From Candidatus Kouleothrix ribensis (GTDB taxonomy: Bacteria > Chloroflexota > Chloroflexia > Chloroflexales > Roseiflexaceae), in contig JADKGW010000001.1 in assembly GCA_016722075.1 (NCBI GenBank), forward strand, positions 2,170,001-2,234,000: a stretch of DNA of 64,000 nt, written 5' to 3'. The notes beneath the pieces are model-generated. The model was not told the DNA's origin, made no database searches, and saw only the letters and a list, made by a program, of their open reading frames with translations. Position 1 is the stretch's first letter. Every line of letters begins with the position of its first letter. A program made the translations under genes and the position numbers. This document shows, in pieces, positions 26,595-35,033 of the stretch.

Positions 26595-29159
26595 CTATTT
26601 GCGCGCCAGCGCCAGGTAGACGCGCGCGAGCTGCGCCACCCGAAAGGGCACGGCATTCGAGAGGCTGCCGCCGGGGTCGGGGTTGCTCACGGTCACGTCG
26701 AAGGTACCCACAGCCGCCAGCAGCTCGGCCGGGATGGTCACCACAATCTGGCCGCTACTGGTCAGGCTAGGCACCAGGGTCGTGCCGCCGAACTGCACGG
26801 TGGCGCCGGCCACAAACCCCGAGCCGCTGATCGTGAGCGTGAGCGCGCCGCTGCCCACCTGGGCCAGGCTCGGCGCGATGCTGATGATCGTAGGCACCGG
26901 GTTGTCGCCCGGCTTGGTGATCGTGAAGGTCAGCGCGTTCGATGCGCCGCCGGCCGCCAGCGGGTTGACAACTGTCACCGCCGCGCTGCCGACACTGGCC
27001 ACCAGCGCGGCCGGCACCTGCAGCGTGATCTGGCCCGGCGCGATCGTCGCCGGCGTGAGGCTCGTGCCGCCCCAGCCGACTGTGGCGCCGGGTGCAAAGC
27101 CGCTGCCCAGCAGGGTGAGCGTAAACGCCGGGCTACCGGCCGTGACCGAGGCCGGTGTGAGCGCGCGCAGCACCGGCGCCGCCGCCGATGTGATTGTGAA
27201 GCTCAGGCTGTTCGATGCGCCGCCGGCTGCCAGCGGATTGACCACCCGCACGCTGGCGCTGCCGGCCGCAACTAACAGCGCCGCCGGCACGCTGACGATG
27301 ATCTGATCGGGGCTGAACGAGACGATCTGCAGCGTCGTCGCATTCCACTCCACGATCGCCGCACTATCGAAGCGCTGCCCGCTCAGCGTCATTTGCAGCG
27401 TGGGGCTGCCGGCCACCGCCGTGTTCGGGCTGAGCTTGGTAAGCAGCGGCGCCGACTGCACCGGCTGGCCGATGACCGTGATCGAGGCGAACATCTGGTT
27501 CGGGTGGATGGCGCAGATGTACGAGAAGATGCCCGGCGAGTTGAAGGTGTGAAAGAACGTGTCACCCGGCGCCAGCGCAGGCGAGACCCAGAAGTCGATG
27601 TCGTTGTTATTGGCCTTCGACGAGTGGGTCGCCGCGCCGATATTCTTCCAGCGCACACTGGTACCGGTATGCACCACCAGGCCGGCCGGCTGGAACGCGA
27701 AGTCGACGATCGACACGCCGGGCAGCTCGTAGGCGCCAATATCGCAGCGCCCGGTCTGTGGCCGCGCCAGCCCGCGCTGGTCGGCGGCGGGGCAGGCGCC
27801 GCCACCACTGCCGGGCGTGGCCGGGCTGCCTGCGTCGAGCGCGGGCGAGCCGGGCAGCAGCGCGTGGGTAAGCGTCGCACCGCCGTTGTCGCGCAGCCCG
27901 GCCAGCTGCGCATCGCGGTTCAGCAGGTCACCGCTGGCGCCGGCCAGCACACACGCGCCGGCCAGCTTGCCCACCAGGTTGTAGCCCTGCGATGTAAGCG
28001 TGCCGGCGCAGTCGGCCGCAACGGCGCCGGTGTTCTCGGCCAGCAGCGTGTTCTTCAGCCCAAACGACGTGCCGGGGTCGCTCTGCACGCCGCCGCCGCT
28101 GCCGCCGGTGGCGGTGTTGCGGGCGAGCGTGGCGCTGGCGAGCGTGGCGCTGCCGGCGTTGGCGATCGCGCCGCCGCTACTGGCGGTATTGCCGCTGATG
28201 GTGCTATTGGTGAGCGCAAGCACGGCCTGGTTCAGCACGCCGCCGCCGCGCCCGCCGGCCGTGTTGCCGCTGATGGTCGACTCGCCGATCGTGAGCGTGC
28301 CGCTGTTGAGGATGCCGCCGCCGCCGCCACCGGCCGTGTTGGCGCTGATGGTCGACTCGCCGATCGTGAGCGTGGTGCCGCCGCTGATGCCGCCGCCACC
28401 GCCCGCCGCGCTGTTCGCGCTGATCGTGCTGGCGGCAATCGTGGCTGTGCCGCTGGCCGAAATGCCGCCGCCCAGGCCGCCCGCGCTATTGCCGCTGATT
28501 GTGGCGCCATCGAGCGCCAGCGCGCCGCTGCTGAGCACCCCGCCGCCGCTAGTTCCGGCCGTGGCGCTGTTCCCGCTCACGTCGCTGTTCTGTAGGTTCA
28601 GCGTACCGGCGCTGGCGATGCCGCCGCCGCCCGCCGCGCTATTGCTGCTCACCAGGCTGTCTTGCAGCGTCAGCGTACCCTGGTTGAAGATGCCGCCGCC
28701 GATCGCGCCGGCCGGCTTGCCGCCCGAGATCGCCAGATTCTTGATCGTGACGCTGGCGCCGGGCGCGATCTGAATGATCCGGTCGGCCCAATCCGCGCCG
28801 GCCGTGACCACCGTCGCGCTCGAGTTGAATGTCGTAATCGTCAGGCTCTCGCTGATATCCAGGTCGCCGGTGGCGCTCTGGTCTTCGCCCGCGCCGGCGA
28901 TCGACAGCGTGTAGGTGCCGCTTGAGAGAAAGACCGTGTCGGCGCCGGGGTTGGCGTTCGCCGCGATAATCGCCTCGCGCAGCGAGCAGTCGATCGCGCA
29001 CACGCCATCGGCGGTGTCGGCCGTCTTGGTCACCTGGAAGTCAATCGGCGCGGCCTGAGCCGCCGGCGCCGGGCCGGCCAGGGCCGCCAGTAGCGCCAGC
29101 AGGCCAAGCGTGTACGCAGGCCGAAGCCAGGGCGCGCGCGGGGGAGGGTGCATGTCCAT
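26595..29159 (-). CDS. Secreted CSLREA / beta-helix / cupredoxin / IPT protein
   Basis: An 854-residue exported protein. A signal peptide (about 1-36) is followed by a CSLREA box (CSLREAIIAANA near 55-68). A right-handed beta-helix of about 300 residues with Asn/Ser/Gly-rich 20-24-residue repeats comes next (TISGNSA, STISANTA and so on). A cupredoxin-like domain (about 455-545) has type-1 copper ligands in order: His in GAATHSSKA, then Cys, His and Met in YICAIHPNQMF. Three IPT/TIG domains (about 550-640, 645-735, 740-835) share NPLAAGGASN-type repeats. The C-terminus AQLARVYLALARK matches that of the protein at 16246. ATG at 29159 with AGAGGA upstream. Probably a cell-surface fibre or adhesin; a copper role is inferred. 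Confidence 0.85.
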   Translation of the reverse strand: MDMHPPPRAPWLRPAYTLGLLALLAALAGPAPAAQAAPIDFQVTKTADTADGVCAIDCSLREAIIAANANPGADTVFLSSGTYTLSIAGAGEDQSATGDLDISESLTITTFNSSATVVTAGADWADRIIQIAPGASVTIKNLAISGGKPAGAIGGGIFNQGTLTLQDSLVSSNSAAGGGGIASAGTLNLQNSDVSGNSATAGTSGGGVLSSGALALDGATISGNSAGGLGGGISASGTATIAASTISANSAAGGGGGISGGTTLTIGESTISANTAGGGGGGILNSGTLTIGESTISGNTAGGRGGGVLNQAVLALTNSTISGNTASSGGAIANAGSATLASATLARNTATGGSGGGVQSDPGTSFGLKNTLLAENTGAVAADCAGTLTSQGYNLVGKLAGACVLAGASGDLLNRDAQLAGLRDNGGATLTHALLPGSPALDAGSPATPGSGGGACPAADQRGLARPQTGRCDIGAYELPGVSIVDFAFQPAGLVVHTGTSVRWKNIGAATHSSKANNNDIDFWVSPALAPGDTFFHTFNSPGIFSYICAIHPNQMFASITVIGQPVQSAPLLTKLSPNTAVAGSPTLQMTLSGQRFDSAAIVEWNATTLQIVSFSPDQIIVSVPAALLVAAGSASVRVVNPLAAGGASNSLSFTITSAAAPVLRALTPASVTAGSPAFTLTLLGSGFAPGATVGWGGTSLTPATIAPGQITLQVPAALVASVGSAAVTVVNPLAAGGASNALTFTITKPGDNPVPTIISIAPSLAQVGSGALTLTISGSGFVAGATVQFGGTTLVPSLTSSGQIVVTIPAELLAAVGTFDVTVSNPDPGGSLSNAVPFRVAQLARVYLALARK

Positions 29160-29202
29160 GCGAGATCCTCTTCGTAATCACATCAACATGCGGGCGCTAT
29201 GC

Positions 29203-29211
29203 ATTGTAGCA
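29203..29211 (-). promoter_or_regulatory. Extended -10 promoter (TGC-TACAAT)
   Basis: On the minus strand TACAAT (29203-29208) follows TGC; it would start the transcript about 35 bases before the ATG at 29159. No good -35 seen. Confidence 0.55.
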
Positions 29212-29215
29212 CGAA

Positions 29216-30430
29216 CTATTCGGGCTGGCGTAGGCGATAGCGTAGCGCCAGCGCGCCGGCCGCGATCAGCGCCAGCGCGAGCCACAGCCACGCGCGGGGC
29301 TGGCCGGGCGCGCCGGTGCGCGGCAGGCTGGCCGGCCCGAGTGTGGGCGTCGCCACACTCGTCGCGGTGATCGCCAGCGTATCGCTGATCGCCGCGCCAG
29401 GGCTGGGCGTCGCCAGCGCAGTCGCCTCGGCCGTCGGGGTCGGCTGCTCTGCGGGTTTGCGCTCGCGCGGCCGGGGCGTGGCGGTGGCCTCGCCGGGGCC
29501 AGGCACGATCCGGATGGGGATCTCGGTCTGGCGCGGCGCATCAACCGCGTTGCCAAACTCGTCGCGCACTGCGCCGGCGCCCGCACGGTTGATCACTCCG
29601 CCCTCGACCGATCTGAGCGCGCTGAACACGGTTGTGACGGTGATCACGGCGCCGGGGCGCAGGCGCGCCAGCCCGATCAGCGGCAGCAGATCCTCCCAGC
29701 GCAGCTCGCCGGTGGCAGTATTGACCGATGTTGGCGGTGGGCTGGCGCGCAAGAACCGCAGCACCTCGGTCGAGTAGGTGTCTTGCAGCGGCAGCGCGAC
29801 GATATCGGCGGCGCCGTCGTTGGTGATCGCGATCGTAAAGGTAATCGGCTGGCCGCTAACCGGCAGCATGCCCGGCGACAGATTCTTCTGGACGATCACG
29901 CGCCCGCCGACGGTGCCGCCGCCGGCCTGGCCGCTGCCGCCTGTGCCGGTCTGCCCATCCACACCAACCAGCGTGCCGGTCGCGGCAGCATTCACCGTCG
30001 CCGGCTTGGGTGCAATCGCGCGGAACACTGTGACGACTGCGATCGACTGGCCGGGCGCGAGCGGGCCAAACAGCGTATCGGTGGTCAGGTTGGTCCAGGC
30101 CAGCGTGCCCGCACTCACGGTTGCCGGCGGCGGGGCCGCACGCTCGAAGCGCAAGATCGTGGCGTCGTAGGTGTCGAGCAGCGGCAGCTGGGCAACCGAG
30201 ATCGTGCCGGTGTTGGTGATGCGGATGGTGAAGGTCAGATACTGACCAACCTGGACGACATTGCTGCCCGCGAGGGTCTTCTTGATCTCGACGCGCAATA
30301 GAGCCTGGGCATACGCAGGCTGGGCCGGCCGCGTCGCCAGCAGGCAGAACAGGCCCACCACCAGCAGCGTGAGTCCGGCTGCGAGCAGCAGGTTGCGGCG
30401 CCAGTCGAGGAACTGAGTGCGGTCGTCCAT
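29216..30430 (-). CDS. DUF11-type surface protein with C-terminal LPxTG signal
   Basis: A 404-residue exported protein. Residues 10-42 form a signal/anchor segment ending in Ala-rich sequence. Two DUF11-like beta-sandwich repeats (about 45-160 and 170-300) share ITFTIxITNxG, LLDTYDA/LQDTYST and AAPPP/ASPPP motifs. A Thr/Pro/Ala-rich linker follows (about 305-370), then SLPRTG near residue 372, a hydrophobic stretch and a basic tail (RYRLRQPE). That is a complete sortase sorting signal, unusual outside Gram-positives. No sortase gene is in the window. The start at 30430 (MDDRTQF) is favoured; an upstream in-frame start at 30658 would overlap the next gene. Likely a wall- or surface-linked stalk. 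Confidence 0.8.
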   Translation of the reverse strand: MDDRTQFLDWRRNLLLAAGLTLLVVGLFCLLATRPAQPAYAQALLRVEIKKTLAGSNVVQVGQYLTFTIRITNTGTISVAQLPLLDTYDATILRFERAAPPPATVSAGTLAWTNLTTDTLFGPLAPGQSIAVVTVFRAIAPKPATVNAAATGTLVGVDGQTGTGGSGQAGGGTVGGRVIVQKNLSPGMLPVSGQPITFTIAITNDGAADIVALPLQDTYSTEVLRFLRASPPPTSVNTATGELRWEDLLPLIGLARLRPGAVITVTTVFSALRSVEGGVINRAGAGAVRDEFGNAVDAPRQTEIPIRIVPGPGEATATPRPRERKPAEQPTPTAEATALATPSPGAAISDTLAITATSVATPTLGPASLPRTGAPGQPRAWLWLALALIAAGALALRYRLRQPE

Positions 30431-30491
30431 GGCGATGCTCCTATCTGCTGCTTCCGATCGGCGGTGCCAGGCAGTGCCGTCCACGCAATCG

Positions 30492-30947
30492 CTACGCCGC
30501 CGGCTCACCGTCGGGCGGGCGAGCGCTGGCGCCAAGGCCGGGCGCGGGGAACTCGACCGTAATCGCCTGCATGGGCGCGTCGGTGGTCCAGGCTTTATGC
30601 AGCGTATCGGCCGGCCAGAGCACGGCATAGCCGGCATGCACGCGCTCGGCCGGCGCATCGGGGCCGCCCACGCGCACGTGGCCGCTGCCGCCGATCACCA
30701 GAAACAGGATCGGATACTCGGCCGAGTGCTCGTCGAGCTCGGCCGGCGCGTCGAAAAACAGCCCGAACACCGCCACCGGCTGGTCGAGGATGATCGGCAC
30801 ACCCTGGTAGCGCTCGGCCATCTGCGCGCGGCTCATCAGCTGGGCCACCTCGGCGGGCAATTGGATCACCGAGGCCTGTACGCCGTAGGTGCCGGGGCGC
30901 TGGATCGGGTGGCTCATCTCGGTGCCGAACTGGCGAATATCGCTCAT
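30492..30947 (-). CDS. Cupin-domain protein
   Basis: A 151-residue single-domain cupin. Residues about 58-135 carry the two motifs in weakened form: a first motif around DEHSAEYPILFLVIGGSGHVRVGG and a second around HAGYAVLWPADTLHKAWTTDAPMQAITVEF. The metal ligands of motif 1 would be the His of DEHS and Glu of SAEY; motif 2 has His in TLHKAW. It could be a small-molecule-binding or sensing protein; no substrate is evident. The start at 30947 has GGGAG 9 bp upstream and an extended -10 promoter at 30978. A longer in-frame extension is encoded by the 15 bp minisatellite and is rejected. Confidence 0.8.
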   Translation of the reverse strand: MSDIRQFGTEMSHPIQRPGTYGVQASVIQLPAEVAQLMSRAQMAERYQGVPIILDQPVAVFGLFFDAPAELDEHSAEYPILFLVIGGSGHVRVGGPDAPAERVHAGYAVLWPADTLHKAWTTDAPMQAITVEFPAPGLGASARPPDGEPAA

Positions 30948-30977
30948 ACGCGTTGCTCCCACGATCAATGACACCCG

Positions 30978-30986
30978 ATTGTACCA
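30978..30986 (-). promoter_or_regulatory. Extended -10 promoter (TGG-TACAAT)
   Basis: Minus-strand TACAAT at 30978-30983 preceded by TGG; the predicted start of transcription is about 25 bases before the cupin ATG at 30947. Confidence 0.55.
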
Positions 30987-31009
30987 CGTTCGGGCACAGC
31001 GCGGCAGGG

Positions 31010-31166
31010 GGCAGGCGGCAGCGGGCAGGGGGCAGACTGTAGCAGGCAGGCAGCAGGCGGGCAGAGGGTAGTGGGAAGCAGACAGGGGGCAGGCGGCAGC
31101 GGGCAGGGGGCAGGCGGGCAGGGGGCAGGCGGGCAGGGGGCAGGCGGGCAGGGGGCAGGCGGGCAG
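31010..31166. repeat. 15 bp minisatellite (GGGCAGGGGGCAGGC)
   Basis: Four perfect 15 bp units at 31101-31160 follow diverged copies from about 31010 (GGGGGCAGGCGGCAGC and similar). Because 15 is a multiple of three, all six frames stay open and give Pro/Ala/Cys-rich false reading frames. It lies between the cupin promoter and the gene ending at 31270. Confidence 0.8.
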
Positions 31167-31269
31167 CGATCGTGCCAACCTGCCAACCTGCAACCCGAGC
31201 CAACCTGCCAACGAACATCTGGAAGGCTGATCAGCCCGGATCGGCTGCCTGCACTATGCTCCGCGCGCC

Positions 31270-31854
31270 CTAGCCGGTGCGCTGGCGGCCCCAGCCAAGG
31301 TACAGCCCCGCGCCGACCAGCAGCAGCGGCAGCCACACCAGCCCGCCGACAAACAGCCCCGGCAGGTTAGCGGCAGCGACGAGCACGCCAACCGCGAACA
31401 AGATCACCGCCGGGATGGCCGGCCACACGCTGTGCTGGTTGAACAGCGCGCGCCCCAGCAGCAGAATGCCCGTGAAGCCAAGCGCCAGGCCCCACAGCAC
31501 CGATACGCCGTCGGTCATATCGGCGAAGGCCACGCCCACGCTCAGGCCGGCCAGGATACTGCCGGGGATCAGCAGGCCGTAGATCCGCTTCCAGAACGAG
31601 AAGAACAGAAAACAGCTGGCGATCGTCAGCAGCACCATGCCGCCCTTGAACTCGACCTGCAGCGGCGCCAGCCGGCCCAGGAATAGCAGCACCCCTACCG
31701 CGATCATTGCCAGCGCCAGCAGGTTGTTGCGCCCACCCTCCAGCATACGCGGCGCCGCAGCCGGTGGCTGCCAGCCTAGCTGCTGCGTCGGCATCCCTGC
31801 CGACGACTGCTCGGCCTGGCGTGTGCGCGCGGTGTCCTGATCGGTGTAACTCAC
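31270..31854 (-). CDS. Small polytopic membrane protein
   Basis: A 194-residue protein of no assigned function. A polar Gln/Pro-rich N-terminus of 40 residues is followed by about six hydrophobic segments in three hairpins (NNLLALAMIAVGVLLFLGRL; MVLLTIASCFLFFSFW; GLLIPGSILAGLSVGVAFAD; VLWGLALGFTGILLLGRAL; IPAVILFAVGVLVAAANL; LVWLPLLLVGAGLYLGW). The layout recalls DUF5668/LiaI-type membrane domains. The start is GTG at 31854 with AAGGAGG 6 bp upstream. The following gene-free 31855-32126 is AT-richer and probably holds promoters for this gene and the divergent gene at 32127. Confidence 0.75.
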   Translation of the reverse strand: MSYTDQDTARTRQAEQSSAGMPTQQLGWQPPAAAPRMLEGGRNNLLALAMIAVGVLLFLGRLAPLQVEFKGGMVLLTIASCFLFFSFWKRIYGLLIPGSILAGLSVGVAFADMTDGVSVLWGLALGFTGILLLGRALFNQHSVWPAIPAVILFAVGVLVAAANLPGLFVGGLVWLPLLLVGAGLYLGWGRQRTG

Positions 31855-32126
31855 CCCATCCTCCTTAGTACGCAGTCGGCGTGGTCAGCCTGCAGCGCAG
31901 CGGTTGCACCCCGCGAGTGCAACACAACATATGAACAAGCACGATCATCTACATAGTATGACGCACGACACCCGCAGAAGTTGCAGAGCTTACGATTATC
32001 TGTGGTAGTTATTTATCGGGTAGTTAACAGATGGATCACACAGTGTGAAAAATCTCATTGGGAATCGACCGCGTCTCGGCTATGCTACCCCCACGCGACA
32101 ATAATGAACCGGTGATGGAGGGCACT

Positions 32127-33410
32127 ATGAACAGCGTGAACAGCCAGAGCAGCGCGCCGCGCATGATGATGTACTCACAAGACGGCCTGGGCCTGGGGCA
32201 TATGCGCCGCACCACGTCGATCGCCAACCAGATCGTGCGCACGCGCTCGGATGCCGCCATTCTGACGATGGCTGATTCGCGCCTGGGCCAGTTCTTCGAA
32301 ACCAGCGCCAACCACGACTACCTGAAGCTGCCCTCGATCGTTAAGGCCGGCCCCGGCGACTGGCGCGCGGTGAGTCTGCCGCTGCCGTTCGAGCCGGTGT
32401 CGGCAATGCGGCGCGAGCTGATCCGCAGCGCGGTGCTGAGCTACCAGCCACACGTGCTACTGGTCGATCATATGCCGCACGGCGCTATGGGCGAGCTCAT
32501 CCCCACGCTTGCGGCGCTGCGCGCCAGCGGCGCGCCCACGCGGATCGTGCTGGGCCTGCGCGACATCCTCGACGCGCCCGAGGTGGTGCGGCGGCGCTGG
32601 CAGGTCGAAGGCGCCTACGAGGCGATCGAGCGCTATTACGACTCGGTGCTGGTATATGGCAAGCAGGATGTGTTCGACCTGGCCGAGCAGTATGGCTTCA
32701 CGCAGTCGGTGCGCGAGCGCATTCACTACACCGGCTACGTCTGCACGCCACAGACCGCGCGCTACACCGCGCGCGCACGCGCCAAGTACCTGAGCAGCAG
32801 CGACACCCAGACCAAGCTGATTGTGGCCATGGCCGGTGGCGGCGCCGATGCCTACCCGATGATGCGCGCACTGCTCGATGCGCTGCCCACGATCAGCGCC
32901 CGCGAGAAGGTGTTCCTGGCAATCGTGGCCGGGCCGTTCATGCCGGCCGAGCAGCGCCGCGATCTCGAGCTGCGCAGCCGCGGGCTGCCCGCGCGCGTGT
33001 CGATGTCGGTCAGCGATACGATCAGCTATATCGAAGCGGCCGATCTGACCGTCGCTATGGCCGGGTACAATACCACGATGGAGATCCTGCGCTCGGGCAA
33101 GCGCGCCATCTTGATCCCGCGCCGCGGCCCGAGCGCCGAGCAGCGTATGCGCGCGCAGCTGTTCGCCGAGCGCGGCTGGGTCGAGATGATCGACCCCGAC
33201 GATCTCGACATCGCCAATGTCGCCGCGACGGTATGTGCCGCGCTCGAGCGTGGGCCGCGCATGAACGCAGCGTCCCGGCCGGATGTCGATGGTATCAGCA
33301 GCTCGGCCGATCTGCTGCTCGACATGATGCAGGCGGCGAGCACAAGCGCCATGCCGCTCGAAACGCTCGAGTTAGGCGCGCAGCTCCGCGCGCTGCCGCT
33401 GGCGGCCTGA
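32127..33410 (+). CDS. MurG/GT28-like glycosyltransferase
   Basis: A 427-residue GT-B protein. The N-terminus MYSQDGLGLGHMRRTTSIANQIV has the glycine-rich acceptor loop of MurG-like and GT28-related enzymes. The C-terminal half has IVAMAGGGADAYPMMRALL (donor loop), then MSVSDTISYIEAADLTVAMAGYNTTMEILRSGKRAILIPRRGPSAEQRMRAQLF, matching the nucleotide-sugar-binding motif of that family. ATG at 32127 has GGAGGG only 4 bp away; another in-frame ATG at 32115 overlaps that sequence. It is followed 220 bp later by a kinase-like gene in the same direction. Acceptor is unknown. Confidence 0.8.
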   Translation: MNSVNSQSSAPRMMMYSQDGLGLGHMRRTTSIANQIVRTRSDAAILTMADSRLGQFFETSANHDYLKLPSIVKAGPGDWRAVSLPLPFEPVSAMRRELIRSAVLSYQPHVLLVDHMPHGAMGELIPTLAALRASGAPTRIVLGLRDILDAPEVVRRRWQVEGAYEAIERYYDSVLVYGKQDVFDLAEQYGFTQSVRERIHYTGYVCTPQTARYTARARAKYLSSSDTQTKLIVAMAGGGADAYPMMRALLDALPTISAREKVFLAIVAGPFMPAEQRRDLELRSRGLPARVSMSVSDTISYIEAADLTVAMAGYNTTMEILRSGKRAILIPRRGPSAEQRMRAQLFAERGWVEMIDPDDLDIANVAATVCAALERGPRMNAASRPDVDGISSSADLLLDMMQAASTSAMPLETLELGAQLRALPLAA

Positions 33411-33427
33411 TCGGGAAGCGATCGACC

Positions 33428-33490
33428 CACGAAGCGCACAAACACCGCGAAGGCTTGCAATATGCCTTCTGTGGCGTGGTGCGCTTCGTG
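33428..33490. repeat. Long imperfect hairpin with words CACGAAGCGCAC / GAAGGC
   Basis: The outer arms CACGAAGCGCAC (33428-33439) and GTGCGCTTCGTG (33479-33490) are perfect complements. Inside, CACCGCGAAGGC pairs with GCCTTCTGTGGCGTG. It lies directly after the stop of the gene at 33410 and just before an extended -10 at 33498. It may be a terminator, or one of the word-type spacers seen at 8868, 12919, 41945 and 42890. Confidence 0.7.
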
Positions 33491-33497
33491 GTCTTCG

Positions 33498-33506
33498 TGG
33501 TAGAAT
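33498..33506 (+). promoter_or_regulatory. Extended -10 promoter (TGG-TAGAAT)
   Basis: TAGAAT (33501-33506) preceded by TGG, 120 bp before the kinase-like gene at 33630. No convincing -35. Confidence 0.5.
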
Positions 33507-33629
33507 AGGCCGGCCACGATCAGCTTTGCGCTATTGCAGTGTGCATCACCAGTGCGCGTGTAGGCAATCGCGCGACGTGCAGTGGCGTGCGGCGGATCGC
33601 GCTGCCGCCTGCCAACAAATGAGGGGCCA

Positions 33630-34880
33630 ATGAGCCAGACATTTTCGTTCGACCCGCAGCTGCCCGATCTGCCGCTGGCGTTCGACCTCGCCGCACTGGC
33701 GCGGCGCTTTGCGGCACGCTGGCCCGCCGCCGACGGCCCGGTCAGCATCAGCACGATCAAGCTGCAAGACACCAAGTACCAGCCGCACGCACGCTGCGTC
33801 AGCACCTACGCGCTGACAGTCGAGCGGCCCGGCCGGCCGGCCTTCGCCACCATCGGCGTGCTCGAGATCACGCCGGCCGGCGCGGCCGACCGGCTGTATA
33901 GCGATGACCCGCGCCTGCCCTGGCTGGCGGCCGCGACCGACCCGGCGGCGATGTGCGTACACTTCGCAACGCTGCTGCCGGGCGCTACGATCGAATCCTG
34001 CACAATCACGCCGGTGCGCTACCGGCCGGGCGTGCGCTGCGTGTTTCGCTACGATCTTCACACCTCGGCCGGGCCACAGACATTCTTCGGCAAGCTGATG
34101 GACAGTGGCGGCGACCAGTCGCTGGCGACTATTCGCGCGCTGCACACGGCCCGCGCCGCCAACCCAGGCATGCCACGCGTGCTACCGCCGCTGGCCTACT
34201 GGGCCGATGTTCATGTGCTGATCCAGGATGAAGTGCAGGGCGGCGCCGAGCTGAACGACCTGGCCTTCGACCCACGGCAAGACGCCGGCCTACGCGAGCG
34301 CTGGCTGCGCGAGGCCGGAGCGCGCCTGGCCGGCCTGCATGGCTGTGCCGAGGTGCCTGGCCCGCCCCGCACCATGGCCGACGACCTGGCCGAGCTGCGT
34401 GAGTACACCGCACCCATGGCTGCAGTCGATGCCGGGCTGGCCGCGCGCTATGCCGAGGCAGTCGAGCGCATCGCAGCACGCGCCGCCGACCCGCCCGAGC
34501 CGCGCGCATGCGCCGGCCACGGGGCATTCCGCACCGACCAGTTCATGATCGAGCATGGCGAGCTGGTGATGATCGACCTCGACGGCTTCTGCTGGAGCAA
34601 CCCCGCGCGCGATCTGGGCAACTTCATGGCCTACCTGCGCTGGAAGGCCATCCGCAAGCCGCACGACGCCGAGTTCATCGCGCATGTCGGGCAGGTCTTC
34701 CTCGCCGGCTACAGCTCGGCCGGGCGCGCGATCGACCCTGGCTGGCTGCGGCTGTACGAAGCCGACTCGCTGCTCAAGATCATGGGCCGGCGCTTCCGCA
34801 GCCTCACCGCCAAAGAGTGGCCGCTGGTGCCGCGCCTGCTCGAAGCCGCCAACGCCGTGCTCGAGCCGCAAGCGCAATAG
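33630..34880 (+). CDS. APH-family small-molecule phosphotransferase
   Basis: A 416-residue protein of the aminoglycoside phosphotransferase/maltokinase superfamily. The catalytic-loop motif appears as GHGAFRTDQFMI (Brenner H-G-x-x-x-x-D/N pattern, near 295), and the metal-binding motif as MIDLDGFCWSNPARDLGNFMAYL (near 312-335). The N-lobe is long (about 180 residues) and contains GKLMDSG, a plausible ATP-binding lysine. It resembles sugar or amino-sugar kinases more than resistance enzymes. GAGGGG lies 4 bp before the ATG at 33630. The upstream GT28-like gene suggests a shared job in sugar or glycoconjugate metabolism; that is inference. Confidence 0.8.
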   Translation: MSQTFSFDPQLPDLPLAFDLAALARRFAARWPAADGPVSISTIKLQDTKYQPHARCVSTYALTVERPGRPAFATIGVLEITPAGAADRLYSDDPRLPWLAAATDPAAMCVHFATLLPGATIESCTITPVRYRPGVRCVFRYDLHTSAGPQTFFGKLMDSGGDQSLATIRALHTARAANPGMPRVLPPLAYWADVHVLIQDEVQGGAELNDLAFDPRQDAGLRERWLREAGARLAGLHGCAEVPGPPRTMADDLAELREYTAPMAAVDAGLAARYAEAVERIAARAADPPEPRACAGHGAFRTDQFMIEHGELVMIDLDGFCWSNPARDLGNFMAYLRWKAIRKPHDAEFIAHVGQVFLAGYSSAGRAIDPGWLRLYEADSLLKIMGRRFRSLTAKEWPLVPRLLEAANAVLEPQAQ

Positions 34881-34889
34881 CCGCTCTAC

Positions 34890-34918
34890 TTGCCGATTGC
34901 AGGCTTTTCTGCTACTAT
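34890..34918 (+). promoter_or_regulatory. Thiolase leader promoter
   Basis: TTGCCG (34890-34895), 17 bp, TACTAT (34913-34918) with TGC in front. The transcript would start near 34925 and run through a leader that contains a terminator at 34973-35002. Confidence 0.65.
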
Positions 34919-34972
34919 AGCATCGCCTAGTACGCACGGACGAGCACGCAGATGTGTCCGCTCCAGCGGCCA

Positions 34973-35002
34973 ACCCACGTGCTCGCACGTTGGGTCTTTT
35001 TT
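34973..35002 (+). terminator. Intrinsic terminator / possible attenuator in the thiolase leader
   Basis: A G/C-rich stem (AACCC-ACGTGC, 2-base loop, GCACGT-T-GGGTT, one bulge) runs straight into six T residues (34997-35002). It is the only classical U-run terminator seen in the window. GAGCACG at 34942-34948 is complementary to CGTGCTC in the terminator's left arm, so an alternative fold could disrupt it. It sits between a promoter and the thiolase start. It could equally be the terminator of the upstream kinase-like gene. Confidence 0.65.
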
Positions 35003-35033
35003 ATGTTCGGGCAACCAGAAATGAGCGTTAGCT

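Noticed and set aside
30948..31218. Open reading frames rich in Pro/Ala/Cys repeats upstream of the cupin gene
   Set aside because: They are produced by a 15 bp minisatellite, which keeps all frames open. The cupin start at 30947 has its own Shine-Dalgarno and promoter.
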